Made by a program: the position numbers and the translations under genes. DNA of 40,492 nt, taken from assembly GCA_027488855.1 (NCBI GenBank), contig JAIYAV010000258.1, positions 1 through 40,492 of the forward strand, given 5' to 3'. Position 1 is the stretch's first letter, and each line of letters starts with the position of its first letter. Positions 6,981 through 16,425 of the stretch are shown one piece after another. This DNA comes from Saprospiraceae bacterium. Lineage in GTDB: Bacteria > Bacteroidota > Bacteroidia > Chitinophagales > Saprospiraceae. The notes beneath the pieces are model-generated. The model saw only the letters and a list, made by a program, of their open reading frames with translations, made no database searches and had not been told where the DNA came from.

Positions 6981-9644
6981 TTACTCAGTGACAGTCAACA
7001 CTGTCGTTAATTCAATTGCTCTTGAAGAACTTCCCACCATTATAGAAAAGTTTCCAGGTTCGATCACAGGTTGAAGATTTTTATCAAGCATCTCCAGCAT
7101 ATTGGGCGTAATCATAAACCGCACAGTCGTTTTCTCACCAGGCTTAAGGTGAACACGCTGAAAACCTTTCAGTTCCAACACGGGTCGGGCAACTGTGGCG
7201 AGATCGTCTTTTATATAAAGTTGCACCACTTCGTCCGAGGCATACTTGCCCGTATTCTGCAATTCAAAGTAAACTTGTGCTTGTTCTGTCTTTTTGATTG
7301 CCGATTTTGAGACCTGCATATTGCTGTAAGCAAACGTGGTATAGGTAAGTCCGTAACCAAATGGGAAGAGGGGTAGCCCGCTAAGGTTATGATAATCGTC
7401 ACCACGACCGGTTGGCTTGTGATTATATACCAGGGGTAGCTGAGCTTCGTGCAACGGAAAAGTAATGGGCAATCGACCAGCGGGACTTGCATCGCCAAAT
7501 AATACATCTGCCAACGCATGGCCACCTTCCTCACCTGGATACCAAATGTCGATTACGGCATTGACCTTGTTCAACCAATTGTGCATAGTAATCGCACTTC
7601 CACCCACCAGAATCACCACTACTGGTTTGCCTATGGCCGATACGCGATTGATTAACTCTTCTTGATGACCAGGCAATGAAAGAAACGCACGGTCTTGAAA
7701 CTCGCCTTCGTGAATTCCGGCTACTATTATCGCCACTTCAGACTGTTTGGCCACTTCTACGGCTTCCTCAATTTGCTTCTCCCACACTTTCGTGACACCA
7801 AGGTCCCAAATCAATCGAATGTGCGCGTTGCCTGTGGTTTCTTTAAACTCAATTCGTATGGGATACGATTTGTTTTTCTCCGCATTAAAATCGACCAACT
7901 CAGTGCTATAGGTCTTTTTTTCCCAACGATCAATAAGCAGTTGATTATTAACGTAGAGGCGGAAGCCATCATTTCCATCCAACCCGATTCTTAACACTTC
8001 GGTTTTCGGAGCAGTAATGAATCCCTCCCAACGTGCAGAATAAAAACTATTGCCTAGTTGTTCATCAGGGCCAAAGAGTGTCCAATGAAAATTGACTTGC
8101 TCGTCTTGCCTCGTGAGCAACGGTTTTCCGCTGAGATCAATATTTTTATAATAAGAAGCACTTAGGCCTTTCTTGCCAGTCACTGATTTCAAATTGTCCG
8201 CAGGAACAACTACCCACTCTTTATCGTTGCGGTCGGCACCAATTGCATAGTTCACTTTAATGCCAGTGCGCTTTTGCAAGCCTTGCAAAATAGTGACTAC
8301 TCCGTTACCGGGACCGCTATAGCCACCCAGTCTTCCTTCGGTAGCATCAGAACCGATGACTGCAACTGACTTTACTTGTTTCGATAAAGGCAGGGTCTGA
8401 TTCTTGTTTTTTAACAATACCATCGATTTAATTGCTGCTTCCCGTGCAAGTTTCTTTTGATCTACGTTTGAAATCTTTTTCAACTGTTCAACCGACATGT
8501 AGGGATTTTCGAAGAGGCCCAACTCAAACTTAGCTTTCAACACCCTAGCTACTGCGCTGTCTAACTTCTTATCATCTACACGACCATCTAGGAACGCAGG
8601 TAGAAATAATTTATAGTGATCGTACGCAGTTTGAAAAATAACATCTAATCCTCCATTTACCGTTTGCGCACCTGATGTGGCATAATCGGGAGATGTGTTA
8701 TGCAGCACAAGTGAACCACCAACAGCACCCGCATCGGAAATAACAAAACCTCCAAACTTCCAGTCACGTTTTAGTTTTTGATTGAGTAACCAGTCGTTTG
8801 CTGAACTTGGAGTTCCATCGAGCGAGTTATAACTCGTCATTACCGAGCGCGCACCGCCTCGACTAAATACTGCTTTGAAAGGTGGGAAAATAACTTCTTG
8901 CAGGTAGCGCTCATTCATATGAATCGGATAACTATCTCGGCCACCATCGCCTACGTTAGCAATAAAGTGTTTGGGGGTGGTGATAATCTGCATCTTTTCA
9001 AAAGATTTCACAAACGCTACACCCATCTCGGAAGAGAGAAAGGGGTCTTCACCATACGTTTCTTCTACTCGTCCCCAGCGCACATCGGTAGCGATATTGA
9101 TAACAGGCGAAAGAATCTGCCGGATGCCGCGCGCTTTGCATTCGGTAGCAATGGCCGTTGCCACGCGATTCATTAACAGCGTATCAAACGAAGCGGCTAA
9201 TCCGATAGCTTGCGGAAAGGTAGTGGCACCTTCACGCACGAGGCCATGCAGGGCTTCATCAAACGCAATGATAGGAATGCCGAGCCTTGTTTCTTCTACA
9301 AAATATTTCTGAATGGCATTGAGCTTCTTCAAGATCGCTTCACCATTTTCGGTGGCGTTGTAGGTAAGCATTTGTTCTGCCGTGTTGCCGCCTTGCGAAG
9401 CTGCACTGAGTTGAAAACCGAAGATTCCGTTTTTGTAGGCAAGCTTATCTTGCGGTGTGGTCAACACATCCGTATTAGAAGGAATCATGAATAATTGCCA
9501 GAATTTTTCTTCTACCGTCATGCGGCTTAGCAGATCATTCACGCGTTGTTCAATATTCAATGCAGGATTCTTATAAGGCGCCTTTTGCGTTTGCGCAAAT
9601 GTGCTGGTAGAAAGTAGTAAAAAGATAGCGATGCGAAAGCTCAT
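6981..9644 (-). CDS. exported glycoside hydrolase family 3 with PA14 domain (beta-glucosidase-like)
   Basis: An 887-aa secreted enzyme. It has a Sec signal peptide (residues 1-17, ending TFA), a GH3 N-terminal barrel (~30-370) and the nucleophile motif GFVISDAG with Asp at residue 304. Other GH3 motifs include KHFIAN (225-230) and WGRVEETYGEDP (190-201). The GH3 C-terminal domain is split by a PA14 insertion around residues 485-605 (GLSASYYKNIDLSG, GNDGFRLYVNNQLLIDRW). A fibronectin-III-like domain ends the protein. GH3-PA14 enzymes commonly remove terminal beta-linked glucose or related sugars from oligosaccharides or aglycones; the exact substrate cannot be read here. It is the last gene of the minus-strand SusCD block, 109 bp after the discoidin gene, and ends 32 bp from the convergent DM13 gene. 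Confidence 0.95.
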   Translation of the reverse strand: MSFRIAIFLLLSTSTFAQTQKAPYKNPALNIEQRVNDLLSRMTVEEKFWQLFMIPSNTDVLTTPQDKLAYKNGIFGFQLSAASQGGNTAEQMLTYNATENGEAILKKLNAIQKYFVEETRLGIPIIAFDEALHGLVREGATTFPQAIGLAASFDTLLMNRVATAIATECKARGIRQILSPVINIATDVRWGRVEETYGEDPFLSSEMGVAFVKSFEKMQIITTPKHFIANVGDGGRDSYPIHMNERYLQEVIFPPFKAVFSRGGARSVMTSYNSLDGTPSSANDWLLNQKLKRDWKFGGFVISDAGAVGGSLVLHNTSPDYATSGAQTVNGGLDVIFQTAYDHYKLFLPAFLDGRVDDKKLDSAVARVLKAKFELGLFENPYMSVEQLKKISNVDQKKLAREAAIKSMVLLKNKNQTLPLSKQVKSVAVIGSDATEGRLGGYSGPGNGVVTILQGLQKRTGIKVNYAIGADRNDKEWVVVPADNLKSVTGKKGLSASYYKNIDLSGKPLLTRQDEQVNFHWTLFGPDEQLGNSFYSARWEGFITAPKTEVLRIGLDGNDGFRLYVNNQLLIDRWEKKTYSTELVDFNAEKNKSYPIRIEFKETTGNAHIRLIWDLGVTKVWEKQIEEAVEVAKQSEVAIIVAGIHEGEFQDRAFLSLPGHQEELINRVSAIGKPVVVILVGGSAITMHNWLNKVNAVIDIWYPGEEGGHALADVLFGDASPAGRLPITFPLHEAQLPLVYNHKPTGRGDDYHNLSGLPLFPFGYGLTYTTFAYSNMQVSKSAIKKTEQAQVYFELQNTGKYASDEVVQLYIKDDLATVARPVLELKGFQRVHLKPGEKTTVRFMITPNMLEMLDKNLQPVIEPGNFSIMVGSSSRAIELTTVLTVTE

Positions 9645-9753
9645 TTTTTTGAGTTTAAAATCCGGCGGTTTTATTGATCAGAATGCCCTCCTCAGTGTAT
9701 ACGTGCGATGCTTTCTGCGTCTTTGAGACTCGGAAAGTCCATACATCATTACG

Positions 9754-10539
9754 TTAATACGCTTTTACCTCGTCTACAAAAATCCAACTCTTGTTTCCCT
9801 TTCCGGCGTGCCATTCGGGAATTTGTTTGACCAAATGCAGTTGAATCTTGAGTTTATCTGTTTTTATGCCGTTTTTCAGGGCAAATACGATGGGCACACA
9901 AGCAGCTCCGTTGACGTTGTTGTCTTGTTTGAATGCTTTGTTGTCAACGAGTTGAAATGCATCGTTTTTAAACGCATACACTTCTATTTTTTCGGGTAAA
10001 AAAATCCAGGAGCCATAGTCGCGTAAAAGATTCACCAACACGTTTTTGACCTTTTCTTTTTTAGGCAATTGCACCACGATGTCGACGGTATCCGCCTGAA
10101 AACCCAACCAGGTATTGCCCGATATATTGGTTGTTCCACCTTTATTGTCGATCAGGGTCATTGCGCCTGAACCTTTATACTTGGGATTTGGCGCTGTATT
10201 TTCAAGCGATTTTATCGGCAAACCATCTTTGATAAAAGTTGCTTCCACCACATCGGAGGGCTGATAAATTTTACTAAATACCCGCGCTTTGACAGTTGTG
10301 AACCCCTTGGTAATCCGAACGGGCTGCGTATACAGCGGCGCATTTTCGGTGGGTTCTCGCCCATCTAAAGTATAGCGTATTTGGGTATTCGCTTCCGCAA
10401 AAGCCATTTCAACGGCCACCTCATTGGTGAAAAACACGGAGGGATATTTCAGCAAAGGCCGAGCCAGTTGGAAGTTGTCCTGAGCGTTGATAGAAACGGT
10501 GTAGAGGACCAACAGCGTTGGTAAAATCCAAATTTTCAT
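9754..10539 (-). CDS. exported chitobiase C-terminal-like plus discoidin-like carbohydrate-binding protein
   Basis: A 261-aa protein with a signal peptide (MKIWILPTLLVLYTVSINAQ). Residues ~35-110 match the CHB_HEX_C_1 domain (RYTLDGREPTENAPLYTQPV, VEATFIKDGLP). Residues ~125-261 look like an F5/8 type C (discoidin) fold. These two modules normally form the tail of GH20 hexosaminidases, but no catalytic domain precedes them here. The start ATG at 10539 overlaps the stop of the upstream NHL gene by ATGA, so translation is probably coupled. It likely binds a glycan or the cell surface. It may be a split-off enzyme tail or a genuine binding protein; the clean signal peptide favours the latter. 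Confidence 0.75.
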   Translation of the reverse strand: MKIWILPTLLVLYTVSINAQDNFQLARPLLKYPSVFFTNEVAVEMAFAEANTQIRYTLDGREPTENAPLYTQPVRITKGFTTVKARVFSKIYQPSDVVEATFIKDGLPIKSLENTAPNPKYKGSGAMTLIDNKGGTTNISGNTWLGFQADTVDIVVQLPKKEKVKNVLVNLLRDYGSWIFLPEKIEVYAFKNDAFQLVDNKAFKQDNNVNGAACVPIVFALKNGIKTDKLKIQLHLVKQIPEWHAGKGNKSWIFVDEVKAY

Positions 10540-11564
10540 ATAACGGGTTCTAACTTGATTGGATACGTTTTTCCTGAATTCCATTGCGCCACATACATAC
10601 ATTCCTCGTCGTCAATCAACACATCGTGCGGGTATTGAAATGCCTTGATGGTTTGGTACATTTCCTCGATCTGATTGCCCTGGTATTGCGGTGTGCTTCC
10701 TGCTAAGTTGGATACAACTTTGTTGTTTTTATCCAAAATGGTCACAAAACCCGATTGCGCGCCTGTACTATTATTCGATTGTAAAACAGCCGCGTATAAG
10801 TACTCGCCTTTTATAACCGGACGGCAGACCCAGGCCCCTTTTAAATCTATCGTTTCCAGGTATTTCCCTGTCAAATCGTAGCGTTTGAAGGCATTTTGAA
10901 GGCGCGAACTGACCACTAAACAGGGATTCGCCTTGTCTCGAAGATCTACACAAATGCCGTGCGCATTGCTCAAATGCGCTGGCGTATCGCCCTTGCCGCC
11001 AAAATGACGGATGTATTCGCCCTTGTGGTTGTACTGGATGATGTAGTCTTTGCCGTAACCGTCCGCCACGTAAATATCGCCATTGGGTGCAATGGCGGTT
11101 TCAGTGGGGACGTATTCTTCGGCTTTTGCATAAACGCCGCTTTCTTTTGGATAATCCAAAGTCATCAGCACCCGTCCGTCAATGGTCGTTTTGATGACCT
11201 GATGCCGGTTGTTGTCGCAGATGAACAGCATATCCTCTCCATTTTCATGGAACAAGGTAAAGCCATGCGCGCCGGGGTATTCTGTACCCCAACTGTCCAG
11301 TATTTTTCCGTTTTTGTTGTAAATCAGCACATTGTTGCGGGTTTCATCGGTCAGCAACAGGATTCGGCCTTTTTTATCCTGTACCATTTCATGGCAATTG
11401 TTGACCGGATACCGTGCTGCATCTGCCTGACTCCAGCGGGTATTGATTTTGTAGCGCTTGTTGTTGTGCCCCAGAATGACTTCCTGTTTGCCCATATACT
11501 GAATAGGCAATGTGGCACCGAGCAACCCCAATGAGCTTGCTTTTATAAATTCGTTCCTTTTCAT
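10536..11564 (-). CDS. exported NHL-type six-bladed beta-propeller protein
   Basis: A 342-aa protein. The N-terminus MKRNEFIKASSLGLLGA resembles a Tat signal (KRxxFIK), with lysine in place of the first arginine. The body has repeated propeller blades such as AIAPNGDIYVADGYGKDYIIQYNHKG, GICVDL and HDVLIDDEECMYVAQW, resembling NHL propellers and peptidyl-alpha-hydroxyglycine lyases. Function in this cluster is unknown; such propellers bind ligands or act as lyases or hydrolases. It follows the haloperoxidase-like gene by 99 bp and overlaps the next gene by 4 bp. Confidence 0.8.
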   Translation of the reverse strand: MKRNEFIKASSLGLLGATLPIQYMGKQEVILGHNNKRYKINTRWSQADAARYPVNNCHEMVQDKKGRILLLTDETRNNVLIYNKNGKILDSWGTEYPGAHGFTLFHENGEDMLFICDNNRHQVIKTTIDGRVLMTLDYPKESGVYAKAEEYVPTETAIAPNGDIYVADGYGKDYIIQYNHKGEYIRHFGGKGDTPAHLSNAHGICVDLRDKANPCLVVSSRLQNAFKRYDLTGKYLETIDLKGAWVCRPVIKGEYLYAAVLQSNNSTGAQSGFVTILDKNNKVVSNLAGSTPQYQGNQIEEMYQTIKAFQYPHDVLIDDEECMYVAQWNSGKTYPIKLEPVI

Positions 11565-11663
11565 ACATCCAATAGGTTATGCTAAAATTCCTTTTACCGC
11601 TATTTAGGAATGGAAGTAAAATAAAGTAAACACCTTATTTTGCCCCACTGCTTAGTCTCTTCA

Positions 11664-12986
11664 TCATCTACGGGTATTCCCGTTTTTGACTTTTTCAACA
11701 ATGTATTTTCCGATGGCTTCGCCCTGGCGTTGACCCGCCTCGATAGCATCCCGAAAATGGATGCCACCATAAAGGCGAGAGATGGCAGCCTCTTGCGATG
11801 CCGCTTTAAATGACTGGAACGACCTGGCTGGCAATCCAAAATACTCCTCTGAGGTGTCCACATATTCAAAGTTTTCTCCGAAGAGGTAACTCAGTACCTC
11901 CGCACTGGCGTTGGAGATTACACTGTGGCCGCTGGTGTATTCCGGGAAGGGTGGCGTTTGTAGTAGTGGGCGCCACGCTTCATCTACATATTTGTTGATG
12001 GCAGATTCTGGACGAATGCGATCGCTGCGGTATTTTTCGTGCCAACAGCTTACAAAGGCATCGTGCAAGGAAAGCGCGATGAGTGCGTGTGCCGTAATCG
12101 TCTTTTGCAGTGAAGCATTAGCCTTACGACAAGCAATACCCGTGATGCCAATCCAATGGCCACCCGGTGAAATTTTCTTCACACCCATGGCAGCATGACC
12201 GGAGTACGTAACCGCGAACGGATTGCAATCCCAAAATCCAGCGATGGCTTTTTGTTCTGCAGTAAGATTCTTGGAGATGGTAACCACTTCTTCTAACTGA
12301 TTGAAAAAACTGCTTCCCTTTTCGGTACTGAAAGGTGCCGGATCGTCCGGTAAAAATTGGTCGGCTGAATCGAGAAAGAAGGTTCGAATGGTTTTCCATT
12401 GCGGCTCTACCGCGCCCATGTATTCGGGGGGCGTTGGGTACCATCTCCCGGCTTCTTTGGTGTTGGCTTTGTAGCGCGGCAGTACGCTGAGCGAAAAGTA
12501 GCCATCTTTTTTTGCATAAGCCAGCACCTGCGCCGCCACCTGATTGGCGTATTGCTTGTTCTCCTCAATGTGCTTTGCATTCAGTTTATAGCTCTTTCGA
12601 AAAATGGTGATCAATTCAGCTTGTTTCTCTTCCAGCATGTAACCGGAAGGCAGAATCAACCTGCCTGTTTCGAGCATGGCATACGTAGCACAAAATGCAG
12701 GGTTAAAATTTGTTGGAAGGGTCAACTGAACAAAGCCAGGAGCTACCTGAAAGTTTTTACTCAATGCAAGCATATCCGGTTGATTGCGCTGCAATACTTC
12801 ATAGGCACTCAACATAGAATAGGAATAGAAGCGGGCGGCGGCGGGTGGATTGGCCACATCGTGCAGCATCACTTCTGAAAGATGAAAAGCTGATTTGATG
12901 AACTGGGCTGCTGCCTGCTCATCCGTCTGCGCAAGGAGGCGTGTCGTGACGATCAAAAAGAAGCTTATGCTGAAAAAGTATTTCAT
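11664..12986 (-). CDS. exported vanadium-dependent haloperoxidase / PAP2-superfamily enzyme
   Basis: A 440-aa protein. The start at 12986 gives a signal peptide (MKYFFSISFFLIVTTRLLAQ) and places the gene 13 bp after the stop of the ASPIC/UnbV gene; an ATG at 13019 would overlap that gene. The C-terminal half has the three vanadate/phosphate-binding motifs in order: K-x6-RP (KYRSDRIRP, ~318-326), TSGH (~351-354, a variant of PSGH) and SR-x5-H (SRLYGGIH, ~403-410). Family members are either vanadium haloperoxidases, which oxidise halides with H2O2, or acid phosphatases; sequence alone does not separate the two here. Being exported next to SusCD suggests that it acts on the imported ligand or on an extracellular phosphoester or phenolic. 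Confidence 0.87.
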   Translation of the reverse strand: MKYFFSISFFLIVTTRLLAQTDEQAAAQFIKSAFHLSEVMLHDVANPPAAARFYSYSMLSAYEVLQRNQPDMLALSKNFQVAPGFVQLTLPTNFNPAFCATYAMLETGRLILPSGYMLEEKQAELITIFRKSYKLNAKHIEENKQYANQVAAQVLAYAKKDGYFSLSVLPRYKANTKEAGRWYPTPPEYMGAVEPQWKTIRTFFLDSADQFLPDDPAPFSTEKGSSFFNQLEEVVTISKNLTAEQKAIAGFWDCNPFAVTYSGHAAMGVKKISPGGHWIGITGIACRKANASLQKTITAHALIALSLHDAFVSCWHEKYRSDRIRPESAINKYVDEAWRPLLQTPPFPEYTSGHSVISNASAEVLSYLFGENFEYVDTSEEYFGLPARSFQSFKAASQEAAISRLYGGIHFRDAIEAGQRQGEAIGKYIVEKVKNGNTRR

Positions 12987-12999
12987 CAGGTAATAAAAT

Positions 13000-15900
13000 T
13001 TACTTTGAATTTGACTCATTCCTTTTGTAGGCTACAATGCCAAAATTATTGATCCCTGCAAGCAGGAATTCCCCGGCAGCCGTTTTGATCCATTTCATTG
13101 ATTTGACATCGCCAGTCAATGACAATCCAGATTCCGCCTGTGGTACGTACCTGAAATTTCCTTTGCCATTTCCTTCATAAACCTGCCCAAAGTTTGCATC
13201 AATACTACCCAAACGGATGCGTATCGCGCTCTGGTTGCCAGCCAGGATAAAATCGAGATGACCATCATGATTGTAATCAAGTACTTCAATACTATAGACT
13301 GGTGCATACTGGGCCTCAGGTGGCAAAATGTGTTTGACAAACTGCTTGCCCTGATTTTCGAAATAAACAGTCCGCAGTTCAGTCGCGGTTAATTTTTTCG
13401 CTTGCGAAAGCTCCGCAGGAGTGAACAGGTCGCTTAGTGTGGCTTCAGAATAGGGTGCATAGGTCGTGAACTTCTTGCGCAAGGGGAAAAGTTGATCCAA
13501 CATTTCATCGCGACCAGCAAAGGGGTAAGGTTTGTGCTGCACATACGAAACCAGAATCGGATCTATGCTGCCATTGCCATCAAAGTCGGTATATACCAAG
13601 CTGATGGGTTCTGATTCGCTGGCTTTGAATTGCGAATTCAAACCGAAGTTACCCGCAATCAGATCCTCATCGCCATCATGGTCAAAATCGGCCACGGCTA
13701 GTTTACTCCACCAGCCAGATTCCACATTTTTGAAATATTGATTGGTGGCTTCTTCAAAACGTTTCCCTTGTTGGTTGACAAATACGCTGATCGGCATGAA
13801 CTCTCCCATTACAATTAGGTCAGCAAAAGTGTCCTTGTTTACATCAAGCCAGGCTGCATCGGTAACCATTCCCAGGTTTTTCAATAAAGGCAATAGACTT
13901 TCAGTAGCATCGGTAAATCGCCCTGAACCATCATTGAGCAAGAGATAACTTGGTGGAGATTGTGGATATGAACCTGGCATCACCCTGCCACCTACGAATA
14001 AGTCAAGATCCCCATCGTGGTCAAGATCGATTGGCCGCACACAGGATTTGGCTGGCGACATGTGTGGTATCGCGCCTAGCGCTTTGCTGAAGTTTCCCTT
14101 ACCGTCATTGAGGTACAAGCGATCTTGCAAGGCATCTTCATCCGGTTGGTATTCGTGATAACCGCCACTCACTACATATAAATCTTGATCACCATCACCA
14201 TCTGCGTCGAAAAAGCGGGCATCTGCATCCGCGCAATTGGCATCTTCTTTGAAATCAAAATTACCCATCATCCGGAAAATGCCGTTACTCAACTGGACGA
14301 ACAAGCGACCGGGATTTTCTTTGGTGCCGCCTACAAAAATATCCAGCGTGCCATCTTTATTGACATCGGCACTTGCCATCACGGGGCCGCAAGGCGATAG
14401 CATGGTGTTGAGCAGTGGTTGTCGTTTAAAGTCATTTGCCCCATATTCGGTGTGACGATAGGTGAGTGGGGATTTTTCGCTTTTAAAAAGGGTAGCTGTT
14501 TGAGGGGTAGCATCATGATCAGTTGGTGTCGAGTTTACTTCTTCCAACACCAGCAGCTGGTCGGCTATTGCGTTGGCAATTTTACTTTTTTTGCCCGTAG
14601 GCCAAACTACAACGATCGAATCGATCTTTATTTGGCCATCCAAGCCAACATGCATTCTGCTAGAAACAGAGGACTGATAACCGCGCACGGGCATCATCTC
14701 AAAAAACTGCCTGCCCTGTGCCGTGTAAATCGTAACCGCGCTACCAATCGCCTGCGTGTTCAGTCCAGCACCCTTCAGTTGCAAAGCGATGTAATGGCGC
14801 GATGCGTTTTGTTGGCGTGCAAGATTCCGGTAAAGCGAAGCTTCAGCATCTTGATTGTTGACAATCAAATCCAGATCGCCATCATTGTCCAGATCGGCAT
14901 AAGCAGCGCCATTTGAAAAAGTGGGCATTGAAAACCCCCAGGCCTTGCTTTGATCCTCAAACCGGGCATTGCCCATGTTTTTAAAAATATAATTGTGCAC
15001 TGGTGTGGAAGGCATGGACTTGGCCAACTCCAAGGTATCCGCTTTTTCGTGCGCCAGAACTTTCTGAAAATAGTAATCCCCTTTGTATTTAAGAAAATCG
15101 CGATTGGTATAGTCCCGGAAGTATCCGTTGGTGACAAATAGATCTTTCCAGCCATCGTTATCGTAATCGGCAAAGAGAGGTGCCCAACTCCAGTCAGTGT
15201 TGGATATGCCCGCCAATTGCCCCACTTCCGAAAATGTACCGTTGCCATTGTTGAGGTGCAGCATATTGCGCATGAACTGGTAATGGTAACCTTCGCTCAC
15301 CATAAGCGCGAATTGCTCGTAGTTGTCCGGTCCGTACAATAGCTTCTGTCTTTTATTGTCTTCGGGCAACATGTCAACAGTGAAAATATCAGGTAACAGA
15401 TCATTGTTGACATCCGCTACATCTGAGCCCATCGAGAATTGCGAAATGTGTTGGAGCGAAACATCCAGCTTATTGGTGAAGGTTCCATCCTGATTGTTGA
15501 TGTAGAGGTAATCCGGTTCGGCATAGTCGTTAGAGACATAGATATCTAGCCAGCCATCTTTGTTCACATCCGATACGGCCACCCCCAAACCAAAGCCGAG
15601 GGCATTGGAAAGAATACCCGCTTGCTCCGTTACTTCGGTAAAGCGCCCATTGTCATTGCGAAACAATTTATCTCCGGCATAGGGGTGTTTTGATTTGCGT
15701 GCCTGTGAATATTCCAGGTCGCGGATCACGTTTACATTGGTAGCGATCAAGAAAGCATCAAGATCACCATCGCGATCGTAGTCAAAAAAGGAGACTTGGG
15801 TGGTGTAGGATGGATCGTCAAGGCCCATCTCTTGGGCCTTATCGATGAAAGTGAGATTTCCCTGGTTGATAAAAAACTGATTGCGCCTTTTTTCTGCATC

Positions 15901-16296
15901 TGTTTTTCCAGAGTAGCACACGTAGATATCGAGAAGCCCATCGCCGTTGATGTCTACCATGGATGTGCCACTTTTCCATCCCACCCGGCCAGCTACTCCC
16001 GCAGTTTGGGTAATGTCTTTGAATTTGAAATTGCCCTGGTTGAGGTACAATTTATTGAGTTGCATGTTAGAAATAAAGTAAATGTCTTCGAGGCCATCGT
16101 TGTTGATGTCCCCAACGGCAATCCCCCCGCCATTGAATAAGTTTTCGTAGGTCAATGCGTTTTGAGTCGCATTTTCAACAATGGTGTTTTTGAATGATAC
16201 ACCTGAACGCGAAGAGTTAACAGGCTCGAATAAACTTTGCGCCTGATTAGATATCGAGGTGATTAAAGAAAGTGCAATTGCGAATACTTTTTTCAT
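13000..16296 (-). CDS. exported FG-GAP/VCBS-repeat protein with ASPIC/UnbV domain (CRTAC1-like)
   Basis: A 1098-aa secreted protein. The start at 16296 gives the signal peptide MKKVFAIALSLITSISNQAQ. About fourteen calcium-loop repeats of the FG-GAP/VCBS type can be counted (for example DINNDGLEDIYF, DYDRDGDLDAFL, DLDHDGDLDLFV), forming integrin-like propellers in both halves. Between them, at roughly residues 500-600, is an ASPIC/UnbV domain (GAGLNTQAIGSAVTIYT, RGYQSSVSSRMHVGL, VVWPTGK). The function of ASPIC/UnbV proteins is not established; binding of ligand or cell-surface partners is likely. It follows an apparent terminator after susD, so it may have its own promoter. It leads the run of downstream accessory genes, with only 13 bp to the haloperoxidase-like gene. 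Confidence 0.92.
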   Translation of the reverse strand: MKKVFAIALSLITSISNQAQSLFEPVNSSRSGVSFKNTIVENATQNALTYENLFNGGGIAVGDINNDGLEDIYFISNMQLNKLYLNQGNFKFKDITQTAGVAGRVGWKSGTSMVDINGDGLLDIYVCYSGKTDAEKRRNQFFINQGNLTFIDKAQEMGLDDPSYTTQVSFFDYDRDGDLDAFLIATNVNVIRDLEYSQARKSKHPYAGDKLFRNDNGRFTEVTEQAGILSNALGFGLGVAVSDVNKDGWLDIYVSNDYAEPDYLYINNQDGTFTNKLDVSLQHISQFSMGSDVADVNNDLLPDIFTVDMLPEDNKRQKLLYGPDNYEQFALMVSEGYHYQFMRNMLHLNNGNGTFSEVGQLAGISNTDWSWAPLFADYDNDGWKDLFVTNGYFRDYTNRDFLKYKGDYYFQKVLAHEKADTLELAKSMPSTPVHNYIFKNMGNARFEDQSKAWGFSMPTFSNGAAYADLDNDGDLDLIVNNQDAEASLYRNLARQQNASRHYIALQLKGAGLNTQAIGSAVTIYTAQGRQFFEMMPVRGYQSSVSSRMHVGLDGQIKIDSIVVVWPTGKKSKIANAIADQLLVLEEVNSTPTDHDATPQTATLFKSEKSPLTYRHTEYGANDFKRQPLLNTMLSPCGPVMASADVNKDGTLDIFVGGTKENPGRLFVQLSNGIFRMMGNFDFKEDANCADADARFFDADGDGDQDLYVVSGGYHEYQPDEDALQDRLYLNDGKGNFSKALGAIPHMSPAKSCVRPIDLDHDGDLDLFVGGRVMPGSYPQSPPSYLLLNDGSGRFTDATESLLPLLKNLGMVTDAAWLDVNKDTFADLIVMGEFMPISVFVNQQGKRFEEATNQYFKNVESGWWSKLAVADFDHDGDEDLIAGNFGLNSQFKASESEPISLVYTDFDGNGSIDPILVSYVQHKPYPFAGRDEMLDQLFPLRKKFTTYAPYSEATLSDLFTPAELSQAKKLTATELRTVYFENQGKQFVKHILPPEAQYAPVYSIEVLDYNHDGHLDFILAGNQSAIRIRLGSIDANFGQVYEGNGKGNFRYVPQAESGLSLTGDVKSMKWIKTAAGEFLLAGINNFGIVAYKRNESNSK

Positions 16297-16345
16297 TGAT
16301 ACGGAGAATTTCGTCACTTTCAAACGCAATTATCAACAGCAAGTT

Positions 16346-16384
16346 ATAAAAAAAATAAAAGGCCGGATTGGAGTCCAGCCTTTT
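16346..16384 (-). terminator. intrinsic terminator between SusD and the ASPIC/UnbV gene
   Basis: On the minus strand the hairpin AAAAGGC-x-GGA / TCC-x-GCCTTTT (16384-16357, one mismatch) is followed directly by a T-rich run (forward-strand A-run 16346-16356). It lies 42 bp past the susD stop. It should end or attenuate the susCD transcript, uncoupling the pair from the 10-kb accessory gene run downstream. Confidence 0.75.
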
Positions 16385-16425
16385 ACTTTTATAGGGAACG
16401 AGAAGGTTCCTAAGTGATTTTCAAC

